Positions 46,912 to 57,995 of a stretch of 64,000 nucleotides of DNA are shown one piece after another. How positions within the stretch are numbered: the first letter of the stretch is position 1; each line of letters begins with the position of its first letter. This DNA is from Scytalidium lignicola (lineage: Eukaryota; Ascomycota; Leotiomycetes), in the NCBI GenBank assembly GCA_002812745.2, contig NCSJ02000106.1:1-64000 (forward strand), in the 5' to 3' direction. The translations under genes and the position numbers were made by a program. A model generated the notes under the pieces. It did no database searches. It saw nothing but the letters and a program-made list of their open reading frames with translations, and was not told where the DNA came from.

Positions 46912-48951
46912 ATGTCCAGGAAGTGCAACAAAAGACCGCTCTCAAAATTAAATACGTCTCTCGCGAATAACAAAAACACTGCTGAAATTGATGAAGAAGA
47001 TAATCGCGATATATTTGAAGTCTGTTTCCCTGAAAGAAAGAAAACGGCTACTTTAAAACGTACAAAGTCACTACTGTCCACGCAGCGTAGATTTGCTGGA
47101 TCGAAAAGTCAATCAGTATTTGAAGGAGAAAAGGGGTTGCAATCAGGAACCCTTGATGTCCATTTGGAAGTAGAGAACCTAGAACCTGCAGACTGTAAAC
47201 CAACCAAACGTCATGGGCAAACCAACCTGCTTCTGAACTCTACGATCACAAAACCGTTGAGCTTCCTAGAAACGGAAATTTCGAAATTGCCAACACAAAA
47301 TCTCATTCCTAGCCACAAGCCCATAATTACAACATCCGAAAAAGTTAAGAATAGATCCGATGGCTTGACAAAAACAACTCTGGATACCCTAGCCGCATTT
47401 CGATACAATGCACGTACAACTAATTCATCGTCGATGATCCAAAATGCTAGACCAGTACAGAAGCTTTATGAACCGAAGGAGAACAACCTGGATATATCAG
47501 TTTCCGATTTGACAGACACTGGAGAGCCATGCAGCAATTACGATGCTGTTAGTAACGGTTCATCGATCCCTGATCCCTTGTTCGATATGATGAAATACGG
47601 TGTGGACTCTTTAATGCAGAAAGAAACCTTTAAACATAGCCCCGATACTGGGACCAGCAGTCTCGGTTCAAACACTATATCCAGACCTCAAAGAAAAACA
47701 TCGATAGAACCTACTACTCATAAGCCTTGCCTTAAGCAGTCCAGTTGCGGGGGAAGTGCCGGTGCTATGAATTTTGTGGATATGTGTTATGGGATGTCAA
47801 AGTATCCCGGAAGTGATAAAATTCCTCCAAATCGGCATTCAAACAAAGTTCCTGCGATATCTGAATTAAATGATTCTGTATTAGATGAGGGGATTGCAGA
47901 TGACGATATGCTGTCGTTGTTTGATAATATTCCGGTAATGTCACAGTCAAAATCCATTTCGAAGAGGCAGAATGAGGTTTGCGGTGTTTCCCATATCATC
48001 AATAATTCAACACTGGAATCATCTGATGTTAATCATCACCGCCCTATGCAGCACGACCTATGGTCTCCAAAATGTTCCCCTAAGCCGTTTCCTATAATTA
48101 ATTCCACGGTTCTACCCTCGATTTCTGATGGGCTAGATGCCGAGTACCAATTTGAAATTGAGGACGAGGAAGAAATGCTAAAAGTACTAGGAACTGAAAT
48201 TTGTGCTAGAGAGAATCTAGCTCCATCCTCCAGCCCCTCGATTACTTTTAATCAGTCTGTTACGTTGGAAACACCACCTAGGGCTAATTGTCTAGATTTT
48301 CTTTCTAGCAGTATGATCAAAGCCCAGAGTTCATGGTCTCGCAGTCCGAATCCAACTGGTCTACCGACACCAGTCAGCAGTAGCAAAAAATTCCAAGCTA
48401 ATACAGTACCTGAAGCAGATTATGCAGTATATTCCAGAACATCAACAAGTCATCTTTCTAAACTCAGCTTACGACGCGAAACATTGAAGCCGTTTGCTCG
48501 CCCAAACTTCCCGACTCCTGTTTTCGATCGCTGCCCTGTTATGGGTATCACCTCACGCACAATCCTTCGTACTTGCTTTCGAATTGGTGAAATGCTGAGA
48601 GAAGGAGGGAGATGCAACGCAAAAAAGCAAAGCGCAATTATTGAACTTTATACACGAGTTATATTTTCCTCACGAGAACCGAAGATAATGAAGCAGCATT
48701 TCAAATTTGCAGACCTATTTCATGATCGCCCACCGTTTCCTAGTGGTGTTATCTTGAACTATAATACAACGGGATTGATGGAGATCGAAACTAGCAGATT
48801 TCTAGAAGGTGAGAGTGTGTTGGCAAGATGTCTAGGAACTTTGCAGAAAGATCCAAAGGATGAAACATGGACTTTCCATGTTACTAACATCAGGGAGACT
48901 AACTGGAGTGAGATTGCGATGACGAAAAGGGTCATATGCGGGCAGATCTAA
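46912..48951 (+). CDS. conserved fungal protein of unknown function
   Basis: About 679 residues from ATG 46912, the first ATG in frame. The frame is open without an ATG from about 46737, so an upstream exon or an error in the ATGTAG at about 46740 may hide the true start. The first 500 residues are Ser/Thr-rich and low in structure. The last 150 are compact and look like the conserved core: ARPNFPTPVFDRCPVMGITS, RTILRTCFRIGEMLREGG, AIIELYTRVIFSSREP, QHFKFADLFHDRPPFPSG, ESVLARCLGTLQKD and TWTFHVTNIRETNW. The mixed beta character suggests an OB-like fold, but this is inference only. I do not recognise a named family. Divergent to the LSB5-like gene. Confidence 0.75.
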   Translation: MSRKCNKRPLSKLNTSLANNKNTAEIDEEDNRDIFEVCFPERKKTATLKRTKSLLSTQRRFAGSKSQSVFEGEKGLQSGTLDVHLEVENLEPADCKPTKRHGQTNLLLNSTITKPLSFLETEISKLPTQNLIPSHKPIITTSEKVKNRSDGLTKTTLDTLAAFRYNARTTNSSSMIQNARPVQKLYEPKENNLDISVSDLTDTGEPCSNYDAVSNGSSIPDPLFDMMKYGVDSLMQKETFKHSPDTGTSSLGSNTISRPQRKTSIEPTTHKPCLKQSSCGGSAGAMNFVDMCYGMSKYPGSDKIPPNRHSNKVPAISELNDSVLDEGIADDDMLSLFDNIPVMSQSKSISKRQNEVCGVSHIINNSTLESSDVNHHRPMQHDLWSPKCSPKPFPIINSTVLPSISDGLDAEYQFEIEDEEEMLKVLGTEICARENLAPSSSPSITFNQSVTLETPPRANCLDFLSSSMIKAQSSWSRSPNPTGLPTPVSSSKKFQANTVPEADYAVYSRTSTSHLSKLSLRRETLKPFARPNFPTPVFDRCPVMGITSRTILRTCFRIGEMLREGGRCNAKKQSAIIELYTRVIFSSREPKIMKQHFKFADLFHDRPPFPSGVILNYNTTGLMEIETSRFLEGESVLARCLGTLQKDPKDETWTFHVTNIRETNWSEIAMTKRVICGQI

Positions 48952-49364
48952 GTTGTGAGTTAGGAGCACAGGATTTTAAATGGCATAACGAGGCTTTAAG
49001 ACTGATTGGAATTCTTGCTATTACGACTATATTACACAAAATTGCACAGTTATGACCTGTTGGGCCTGCTAACTAATATCAGAGTTAAACTAATTGAATC
49101 TTCTAGCACATCTTATAGATAGACTAGCTAAAATATTGCAAGCTATTATGATCAGAACTCTTTGTCTCTTTAGGCATCTACAAACGACATTTCATCTTGT
49201 TGCACTATTGAAAAATTTGGAGTGGTTCCATGACAGCCTTCCTGGCCAAATACCAAAAACAACACAAAGGTATCAACCAACCTCGAAAACGCCATCCTTA
49301 ACTCACCTTGAACCCGCGGGAAATTAAAGCAACCCAGATCATTACCCTATCTCGGGTATTACCT
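48952..49364. other. spacer, nothing recognised
   Basis: Convergent 3' ends of two genes. A frame at 49094-49327 has no supporting features. Confidence 0.55.
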
Positions 49365-50142
49365 TTATTTACACTGTTGGCACTTTCCGATGTTCACGAC
49401 CGCGACCAATAAGATAACAAATATACCAATAGACAATAGTATTAATTGCGGCTTCATGTGCTTCCATTGTGTCTGTGGTCCTCTCTTGAACGTTACACAG
49501 CAGTTTGAGCCTCCACGTCTTGAGAAGTCGCGCTCTATGTCGCCTGAAGCATCTGTAAAGGTCACACAGCAGTTTGAGCGAGGAGCAGAAGATGAAGATG
49601 TAGTTTCTTTATCGAGCTGTGGGTGGGACAGTGGTGTTAGTTTAGGATACTGGGATCTCAAGTCTCTCATATATCAACAATTGGCATCCTAGAGAAGAGG
49701 AGAAAGAAGGGGAAGTAACAAACCATGAGCTGCCCAATACATTCTTCCAAACGTTCGACTCTGCTCTTTAGCGCCGCAATTTGGAACTGCGCATCACTTC
49801 CTGACGTCTCTCCTACGATTGCGGTTGGTGTGTGATTATTCCAGTTGCGCACATTTGCATGTTCAGCTGCGCGCGGCGTGCCTGGCGAGCAATCGATGTC
49901 GTCATTTACGGACTGCGAGGAGCGAAAGGAGGGAGGTGGAGAGGAAGGGATAGATGGAGCAGATGGAGCAACCGAATTTGGGAGTGCGGTGTTGTAATTG
50001 TAGGATGCTGTATTGATTGGTGACAAGATTATGGGTTCTTGTTGAGGAACCTTTTGCCATTTTGGTTAGTTTATGATGTTGGGATTTACTTATGAACATG
50101 AGAAAGACATGAACTCACGGGCTCATAGCGTGAGCGATTCAT
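49365..50142 (-). CDS. small tail-anchored coiled-coil protein
   Basis: Three exons: 50142-50119 (MNRSRYEP), 50050-49724, 49616-49365, giving 200 residues. Intron 2 (107 bp) has GTTTGT, a perfect CTAAC branch site and CACAG, and keeps the frame from ECIGQLM to LDKETTSS. The N-terminal half is Pro/Ser-rich and disordered. A short amphipathic helix follows (QFQIAALKSRVERLEECIGQ). Then come two near-repeats SNCCVTF, a single C-terminal membrane span (LILLSIGIFVILLVAVVNI) and a lumenal KCQQCK. The shape is that of a tail-anchored membrane protein; a SNARE-like role is possible but no SNARE motif is seen. Confidence 0.7.
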
Positions 50143-50890
50143 TTTGCGTTATCTTAATTGTTTTATTAAGGTGCGCTGATTGTTAGAATGACCTTTCGAT
50201 ATCGATGCTCTAGCAGATCAACAAGGTATTTACAGCCACTTGAAAAATCAAATTCTCGTGAGATGTAAAGTGTGCCGAAGCTTTCTCTCTATCGTTTTGC
50301 TTAAAGTATTAAAGTAATAGTTTGGGAAGACTCGACGCCGCGTAATCCTGTCTCTCAGCTGGTTATGTGCAAATTGGGTAGATGGTGGTGCCAACATCTA
50401 TTGGCTGCCGTACGACGAACCGTCTGGACTACGGACGTAACAGGCGGTGGCTCCACCGTGCCGTGCGTGTGTTGGTTTTGAGCTTTGTTTTCCAGGTATC
50501 AAGCGGTGCGCTGGTTTGCTACGTCACATGTTGATGTAATCACGTGGATAGACGGCGTTCCCGAATTCCCCCTCCGGAATAATCGATAATCCGGACCGAT
50601 GCACCCCTCTCTAACCGCCCCGCAGCAGTTTGCTCCGGCACAGCCGCACAGAGACCGAAGTCTTGGCTGAGCGCATATCATTATCACGTTCACTGACTGG
50701 CTGACTGCATCAGGCTGACTCTTAAGACATATTTTGCCTTCCATCTCTTCTTCCATTCTCTGTCTTTCTTTCTCTTCTTCCAATCATCAGGGTGACTATT
50801 CGAACATAGTTCTCATAATTACCTTCAATACTACAAGTCTTTAATACTCATACATTTTGCGAAATACATCGATCACAAACTCACCTCACC
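50143..50890. other. divergent promoter region
   Basis: About 750 bp between two divergent genes. Pyrimidine-rich leader CTTCTTCCATTCTCTGTC precedes the downstream start. No gene. Confidence 0.6.
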
Positions 50891-51556
50891 ATGGTCCTTC
50901 TTGGTGGCCTCGAACTGGTTGCCGCAGGCTACCTCATCAACAAACATCAGAAAAACAAGCAAGAAGAACGTCGTATTCGAGAAGAAGAAGAAGCGCTTGA
51001 GGAGCAACGATACCGAATCTACTCTGCTAACGATGCCGGCCCTCGTCGGCGGAGAAGCAGATCGCGCGACCGCAAACATCGTCGAAGGCATTCCTACGAG
51101 CGACGAGATTCGCGTGACAGAAGAGATGATCGCAAATACACTTATGAGAATCAGCGACCACCACGGGATCAACGACGGCATTCGAACAGTGTGCCGCCAC
51201 CTGCTCCAGCTGCATATCCACCACCTCCAGTAGCATATCCGCCGGCACCAGCGAATCCTCCTGCGCCAACTCCAGGAATTGTGACAGGATGGCCGGCGCA
51301 CTGGGAACAAAGCCATCGACCCGAATCTCAATCTCAAGCACAACCGCAAATACCACCGAATCTCTCTCCATACTACCGTGATCCAAGGAATCCAGATGTG
51401 AAGTACGGATTCCAAGATTCACAACGAGAACAGCGACGAGGTCGAGAGCCTCGAAGGTCGAGGAGTCGGAGTAGAAGCGATCCACCCCGTGTGAGGTTCG
51501 ACGTACCCGATAGACTTCAACCTGGAGATGAGCCGCCACCAGAGTATAGGCCATAA
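50891..51556 (+). CDS. proline- and Arg/Ser-rich protein with PPxY motif
   Basis: Single-exon 221-residue protein with a CACCATGG start context. A short hydrophobic N-terminus (MVLLGGLELVAAGYLI) could insert into a membrane. It leads to a charged coiled stretch (HQKNKQEERRIREEEEALEE), then RRRRSRSRDRKHRRR, a Pro/Ala region (PPPAPAAYPPPPVAYPP), a second RS region (RRSRSRSRSDPPRVRF) and the C-terminal PPPEYRP, a WW-domain ligand of the kind bound by Rsp5-type ligases. Function unknown; a membrane-tethered adaptor is one reading. Confidence 0.8.
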   Translation: MVLLGGLELVAAGYLINKHQKNKQEERRIREEEEALEEQRYRIYSANDAGPRRRRSRSRDRKHRRRHSYERRDSRDRRDDRKYTYENQRPPRDQRRHSNSVPPPAPAAYPPPPVAYPPAPANPPAPTPGIVTGWPAHWEQSHRPESQSQAQPQIPPNLSPYYRDPRNPDVKYGFQDSQREQRRGREPRRSRSRSRSDPPRVRFDVPDRLQPGDEPPPEYRP

Positions 51557-51861
51557 GATAATAGTTAATAAGGCCGAGGAGGAGGATGATTTCATGTCGC
51601 ACTAGTCAGCTGGCTGACTTTTGCTTATAATGGGTTATGATAGAACAAACAATATCATAAATGGAGTATTAGGGCAGAAGAAACAACTTAGGCGCTGGTT
51701 TGGAAATCTATGCATTAGGCAACTTTCAATGGTTTTGTGGACAAGAGAGAGCAAAAATGACGAGAATGAATGAACAATACTCGCATCTAGGTGTTGAGAC
51801 GTGAAACTCGAACTTATTAATGAACTTTGTTTGGAATTAGTTAATATAGTTAATTCATACC
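51557..51861. other. spacer
   Basis: Between the RS-rich gene and the hydrolase relic; nothing recognised. Confidence 0.5.
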
Positions 51862-52330
51862 TCATACCTCATCCCTCGCAGCTCTCCTAACATAATCAAC
51901 AAATTCATAAGGATGGGACAAGAACGGACTATGTGAAGCAGCGATCCTCTCAGTCTCTATCCTTGCACCACTATTCAAGCAATCTTTAACCATGTCCTCT
52001 TGAAGCGAGAGGGGAATAGCATTGCCAATCCTCACAGCATATAGCGTCAAGGGACAACTCTTCGGACACAGCTTTTTGCATATACATCTTTAGTAGCATG
52101 TGAATGAGGCTGGAGTGTGGATACCCACTACTTCTGCTCGCCTTCTGGAGGGCCATTGTAGAACATACTCACAAGGTCCTTTGGGCATATCTGTGGTCCC
52201 TATGAAGAGAAGATTTTAGCCATCAATTATTCTCTCTTCTTATGGATAAATAAAAAAAGNAACAAGGAAATGAAAACCGTCATATTTACATTACCTGGGC
52301 ATTACCAACTTGCTTCATAGCCTCAACACC
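51862..52330 (-). pseudogene. alpha/beta-hydrolase, C-terminal fragment
   Basis: Minus-strand pieces in order: GGVEAMKQVGNAQ ending at a GTAATG donor (about 52293), then after CTTCATAG the segment GPQICPKDLVSMFYNGPPEG (about 52200-52140). There is an in-frame TAG where Trp is usual (EQK-stop-WVSTLQPHSHAT), a frameshift, then AIPLSLQEDMVKDCL and the catalytic-histidine segment ASHSPFLSHPYEFVDYVRRAA with the stop at 51862. This is the end of a salicylate-esterase-like fungal alpha/beta-hydrolase. The nucleophile region is missing. Confidence 0.75.
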
Positions 52331-53088
52331 ACCATATAATCGGTTATGCCGTGCCTCCTCTAGGCTTGGTGTTTTGCGTAAAGACCTGCTCGTAGAGCTG
52401 GCAGGACAACCAATTGTGGTGTACTAAGTCGCTTTTATCAGCCTTTAGCTTCTTGTCCCTGGTTCTACTGTGATCCATTCTCGGCATTATTCCCCTTCGG
52501 ATACTCAGAAATGCAACAAAAAGATTGACAACGAGACTAACCTCAGCTTCACTAGTGACATTTTCCTCCTCAACGCTTTCCTTTCTATATAGACCCAAAT
52601 AAGCAAGATCCACGAACAACAAAAGGCGCCGTTGTGGCAGAGCGGTCAGGTCAAATTGTTGTTCTAAGAGACGGTTTAAATAAAATGGAAACATATAAGT
52701 CTAATGATATGAGGCAAGTGCTGACATTAGCAGAGATGTAGGCGTACAGCTGTAAGTGCAGCTGTAGGGCACGAACTCTTTTGCCATTTTTATTTCTTAT
52801 TTTTTCCCGTTTTCCTCCTCATAATATAGTTGTTTGTTTGTTCTCATCTAATCTAAAGCAATCTATTGTTTATTTAGATATGTATACTCTTCAGTGGTAT
52901 TGTTTTTTAGCCTTGATTGTCTAAAGTACATAGATCCCAAGTATTTTCCTTAAATCTATGAGGACTTAGGGCCTATACAAGAAACTCAAAGACGTTAACA
53001 CATTGACTGTAAAATCACACTCCTCTATAATCATGATGACTATGCCTTCCCAACCATTTGGTCCTTTGAATATACCGAGTTATATAGT
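52331..53088. other. spacer, nothing secure
   Basis: Holds a frame at 52344-52694 (minus) without family features and a tRNA A-box-like TGGCAGAGCGG at 52635. No complete gene. Confidence 0.5.
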
Positions 53089-53571
53089 TCAACCAGCCAA
53101 TATTTCAGGTATTTGCCCTTTCAAATATTCCGCCATGCCCTCAGGCCCTATCTTAACTTGTAGCCCTTGTGGAGCTGCCCACGTCTTGATTCCGGGTACT
53201 GTTTCTCGGGCTGTTCGCCGAATTTCATCACTCTCTTCTTTAGTCCACATGGAAGCACAGAACTGTTCAATAAGTATACTGTAGATTGAACAGAGTTTAA
53301 AACGTTGCAAGAATAAGGAATTGGAGATATCGTACCAAAACATCCGGCTTCTGCCTTTCACACATGGCCTTTACATCTTCAATTTCTACGTAGAAGCATC
53401 AGTATCTAGGCATAATTTCTGGCAGTCTAATTCAAACTGACTATCTACGTTTTCGACATGCTCGATTATTCAATCCTCTTTGACATCCTCAATTAGACGT
53501 CTAATTATCAACTTAGCACGAGCTGGTGATGTATTCACGGTCACCAACCTAAAGGGACCTTTAGGTGCCAT
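53089..53571 (-). pseudogene. small conserved protein with a single in-frame TGA
   Basis: Exons 53571-53442, 53385-53336 and 53262-53089 join in frame to 117 codons: MAPKGPFRLVTVNTSPARA, RRLIEDVKED-TGA-IIEHVENVD, KIEDVKAMCERQKPDVL, FCASMWTKEESDEIRRTA, VPGIKTWAAPQGLQVKIGP and MAEYLKGQIPEILAG. The splice sites (GTCAGT..TACGTAG; GTACGA..GAACAG) are sound. The only defect is TGA at 53470-53472, probably from CGA by a CpG transition. It resembles short conserved fungal proteins of unknown function. Either a very recent pseudogene or a readthrough codon. Confidence 0.65.
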
Positions 53572-54202
53572 GATTGAGATGAGTATTGCTAACCACAAAA
53601 ACACCGTTTTTATTTGATATCACAGGTCATTTTGGAAGTTTTATATAGACTGACGACGTTTCTAGTGGGGACGATATCGGCACAGATTGTGGGGAGCTAC
53701 GCATACAATGTGGGGAAGTAGATTGATATATAGATTAAGTTAATGCAGCCCCTTCTTTAGGCCAATTTAAACGTATCTTTCACCTAGTATATAGGAGTTT
53801 AAGAACTTCCAGTGTACGATTATTATTGACTACTTAAATGATTGTTCACAAAAGTATCTACACACTGCATTTGGTTGAGTTCACGGGAAATGTTTCCACA
53901 GTGGTAGGATTTGTAAGCTTAATATCTGGCTGATTACATAGCTCGGCCGCATAAGCCGCTGCCAATGATGCCATTCTAGACTCAAGACTTTTGATGAACT
54001 CTATTTGTGCATTCTGTACCCTTAGTAACCCCGCTACCAGTCAATTCCAGATGGTTAGGCTCTTGGCTGTTTATAGTCCCGAAGCTGTAGGGCACGACTT
54101 AGATCAACGTTGACCCCGCCTTGAGACTTTTTGATGTTCTGTATGAAGTTGATATTCTAATTTATATTAATACGCTTTCCCAGGAGCTTTCCTATCTGCA
54201 AC
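53572..54202. other. divergent spacer
   Basis: About 630 bp upstream of the PNPOx-FNR gene; AT-rich, no gene seen. Confidence 0.6.
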
Positions 54203-56050
54203 ATGGCGACCATCTATGAAGCAGTAACAGAATGGAATGCCGGGGAGCAAGAGATGCACAGACGGCTCCGCGTCCCCGCAATGGAGAACCCAACGCCGCC
54301 TATGCTTACCCCTTATGCGGCCAATTTACTGACAAGATGCCCACTTGTTGCTCTGGGGACTGTGGATGAACAGGGACGTCCTTGGACTTCACTTTGGGGT
54401 GGAGAAGCTGGTTTCGCAGGGCCAGTTGCACAGTCCATTATTGGGCTGAGAACAATAGTGGATCGCGACCATGATCCAGTAGCCAAAATATTGTTAGGGG
54501 GCTGTGCTGATGGAGAAGTCGTAAAAGTTGAAGAAGGTGAAGTCAAGTTAGTTAGCGCTGTGGCAATTCATCTTGAAACAAGAAGTAGGGTGAAGCTTTA
54601 TGGGAAAATGGTTGCTGGGACGCTATCAACTACGGCGGAGGGTATTGCTAATGTCCAGCTTGTGGTAAAGATCGATGGTAGTCTAGGTGAGTAAGTGCTC
54701 AATATTTGTTCTTAGTATTTGAATTGAACATGTTTAGGTAATTGTCCAAAATACCTTAATAAGAAACAAATTGTTCCACATATCCCAGAGCCAAAACTTG
54801 TTTCAGAGGACCTTCCATTACCTCAAGCAGCCATAGACTTGCTTGCGAGAGCTGACCTATTCTTCATTTCTTCGACAAGCAAATATACAGACATGGATAC
54901 AAACCATAGAGGTGGCCCTCCAGGATTTGTGCGTGTGCTGTCAAACAATGAGGATGGTGTAGTTCTGGTATACCCAGAATACTCTGGTAACCGCTTCTAT
55001 TCTACCCTTGGAAATCTCGTTACAACACCACAGGCAGGTTTGATATTCCCAGACTTCACCACAGGAGATGCGCTCTATATCACCGGAACCACTGAAGTGC
55101 TTACTGGAGATGATGCTAAGAATGTGATCACGCATTCTAATCTAGCAGTGAAAATTCGTGTTACCGCAGCTAGATATGTTGCAAATAGCCTATCATTTAA
55201 GGGCAAAGAAGGAGAACGCTCGCCATATAACCCTCCAGTTCACCTGCTGACTACTGAAGACCCCAAATCGATTGCTAAAACCGAATCTCAAATACAAGCC
55301 AAACTTATAGGCAAAACAATCTTAACACCGACGGTTACTCGTTTCCGTTTTAAAATGAGTGGTGGATCTAAGTCGGGAGGCAGTTGGAAACCAGGACAGT
55401 ATGTTGCGTTAAGTTTCCAGGATGAACTAGACACCGGATATAGTCACATGCGGGATGAGGATCCTAAGAGTTTGAATGATGATTATTTACGAACTTTCAC
55501 TGTATCTAATCGCCAGGCATCTGGACATGGCTCGGACGAATTCGAGATTACTGTACGTAAGGTTGGTGTGTGTACGGAATATCTATTCCGGCAGAATCCT
55601 AGGGCCAATCTTGAAATTCCTCTCCAAGGTTTTGGTGGCGAGTTCTTTCTCAAGCAAGGAGACAGAGAACATATTTCCTTCATTGCAGGAGGGGTTGGAA
55701 TTACGCCTCTGCTTGCTCAGACTGAAGACCTTGATCTAAGACGACTGCATTTGTACTGGACAGTACGAGCAGAGGATTTGGGCCTAGTTTTGAATACCTT
55801 CGAACAAATACCAGGACTTGCGCAATCCACTACTGTCTTCCTCACTGGAAAAGTTCAAGAGGGTCCTTCTGCCCAGAGAAGGGAACTGGAAGATTGTGGA
55901 GCTCAAGTCAATGAACGAAGAATGGACAAAGATGATCTGGGTGATGATTTAGCCGCTCGATATTATCTCTGCGCGAGCACAGATTTTCGCAAAGATCTGC
56001 TTGATTGGCTGGCTGGGAAGACTACTATTTATGAGGACTTCAACTATTAA
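54203..56050 (+). CDS. PNPOx-like / ferredoxin-reductase-like flavoprotein fusion
   Basis: Exons 54203-54686 and 54738-56050, intron 54687-54737 (GTGAGT..TTTAG), 598 residues. The first half is a pyridoxamine-phosphate-oxidase-like split barrel: CPLVALGTVDEQGRPWTSLWGG (about residue 48), then FFISSTSKYTDMDTNHRGG, VLVYPEYSGNRFYSTLGNL and PQAGLIFPDFTTGDALYITG. The second half is an FNR-type reductase: VTRFRFKM..WKPGQYVALSF, the FAD-binding RTFTVSNR (about 412), FEITVRKVG, and the nicotinamide-binding FIAGGVGITPLLAQ (about 476). The C-terminal YYLCASTDFRKDLLDWL corresponds to the CGP..F segment. No 2Fe-2S cysteines follow, so it ends at the reductase. The usual partner is an NAD(P)H-driven flavin reaction; the substrate is unknown. 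Confidence 0.9.
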
Positions 56051-56362
56051 ACCTGGGAGGTTGGTTGGGCCTTCATTGTCGGATTTCTTTGTTCGCAAAA
56101 GCACTTGCTAATTTGAGCGAAATATGTTGAGGGATACTGACAGTTCTTTGTCCATTCCTTTCATTGACCTCATAATCGTCAAGATATATTTAAACTATAT
56201 CTATCTAAGCACGACATGCTGAAATCTTAGTCAAATGCTCTTCAGAATTGCTATGTCTAAACTAGGTGACTACCTGATACAGAGCGCTTAAGACTAGGAA
56301 TTACCGAAATTGTCATCTCAGGTCTAGGTTATAATTGCATATCTGGACCAAGATAGTCAATT
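56051..56362. other. spacer
   Basis: Same-strand neighbours 310 bp apart; nothing recognised. Confidence 0.5.
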
Positions 56363-57576
56363 ATGCTCCTACAACCCAGATACGAGCTTCGTGATGATTT
56401 CAAAGAAGCTGAAGAGTCATCTGGTCTAGAGGTCCTTCGTACCAGCGACAACTTAGTCTTTCTCACTTCCGACCTCAGCAATATTTACGAGGAACTCCCA
56501 AATAAGGATAGAGCGCAACTTGCTGGAGTACTCCTTCCAAGTATTAGTCATACCCTCTCCCAAATCATTAACCATTACAACGTAGTCTCCCTCGTGGACA
56601 TCATCCACAACTCACTTGAGGAGCCTTTCATAGAAAATGCAGGTCCTCTCAAGGACTTTATGGTCTGGGAGAATATGAATGCTGGATCTCTGGCCCAACT
56701 TCTGCCTCCAGTGGGCAAGCTCCCTGGACCAAATAGCAAGGACGAGTGGATTAGACTAGCTAAGGAGGATCACCATCGGGCATCGCTCCCCGAAAGCTTA
56801 TGCTGGCATGTCTTGAGGAGTATCTCAAAGGCGCTGTTATGGTTACATTTTGGTGTGAAGGAGACAAGTGGCGATTCTGGGGCTCTCAAGCGACTAGATG
56901 ATAACTGGCAGTGTATTCTCATTCGGGATGTTTCCCCTACGCAGATTTGGTTTCAACACCCAGTCCTTGATGAGACTTATGGAGCATGCAAACTCGGTGG
57001 ATTTGGTTTGGCAAAGGTCGTCAATTTTGTAAACGGGAGTCAACCTGTTACACTCCGGCCGGATAATGCAAGCTGGGAGAAACAGTTGTTCTGGGCGCCG
57101 GTAAGTCTCTCTGACATGGCCCTTTTCTTCTTTGACGTATGCTCACATAACTCAAACAGGAGGTCTGTGGGGAACTATCCGCGACTGACCTGGAGACCTA
57201 TACTGAAGAGTCAAAATATATTAAGAGCAGAGCTTCCTCGGGGCTGCCATACTGGACACCTACCGCTGAATTATGGTCGCTCGGTGCATTAGTCTACATG
57301 ATGATGACAGGCATACCACCCCCACGCCATTGTAGTTATGAGTTGCAAATTTCACTCATGAATGACGAGGAATTCTCTCAAGATCTGAGAGAGATTATCC
57401 AAAGCATGCTCATCTTTGATCCCAATAAACGGCCAAAGTGTCCAGAATTGGCTGTGAGAATTGATCGTGCTTGGGCTGATTGGAGGGCTAGCACAGAAGA
57501 AGGCAAGGAGATTATTGATATTTGGGATCACCCCAAAGCAAATTGTAGGAAAAGAAGAGAAATGAGTAAGGATTGA
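56363..57576 (+). CDS. protein-kinase-fold pseudokinase
   Basis: Exons 56363-57100 and 57160-57576, intron 57101-57159 (GTAAGT..AAACAG), 384 residues. Kinase-like order: a hinge-like DFMVWENMNAGSLAQLLPP (about 92-110), helix LPESLCWHVLRSISKALLWLH, catalytic-loop equivalent LIRDVSPTQIWF (about 187) in place of HRDLKPxN, KLGGFGLAK (about 210) in place of DFG, then SSGLPYWTPTAELWSLGALVYMM in place of the APE/DxWSLG region, and LIFDPNKRP near the end. The metal-binding Asp, the catalytic Asn and the usual VAIK lysine are missing or unrecognised, so it is probably catalytically dead and acts as a scaffold. The first 80 residues replace the N-lobe poorly. Confidence 0.8.
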
Positions 57577-57995
57577 TGAGAACGCTAGAAATTTGTTCAT
57601 GATGAAGGGCAATCTAAATCTACTTATCATGATAAAATGCTTGTTGTTGGCTTAAGTGTCTTTGACATTATTCAGAATAGTTTTGGAGCAATACATTCAT
57701 TCATTCAATATCCTCATATAGATTTTAAATATCCATTACGTGAATTATTGCAAGTTGGGACATACAAGTTTACTCGTAAAAGTTGCAGGTCTTGTCGTGC
57801 GGGATCTGCATCTACTGTCGATTAGTAAGCAGGCAAGACGTCAACTACATGTCACGAGGCTACACTTCCTCAAAGAGCCAACTTGCTTTTCTCAGCCTCG
57901 TCATTGATCGCAATGCAGCCACAGGAGATATTTACTTTCTTTACTCCACCCCGAATTACTCCTCATGCTTAGCTATAGCAGATTTAGTTGTAGTA
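57577..57995. other. promoter and leader of the TAPT1-like gene
   Basis: About 420 bp. The downstream frame is open from 57783 but ATG 57996 is preferred because the preceding 71 residues are atypical. Confidence 0.5.

Noticed and set aside
49689..49723. 35-bp intron in the tail-anchored gene
   Set aside because: Too short, and it leads into an in-frame TGA; the 107-bp intron 49617-49723 with a CTAAC branch site keeps the frame.
52626..52700. tRNA-like start GCCGTTGTGGCAGAGCGG
   Set aside because: A good A-box but no B-box, T-arm or matching acceptor stem downstream.
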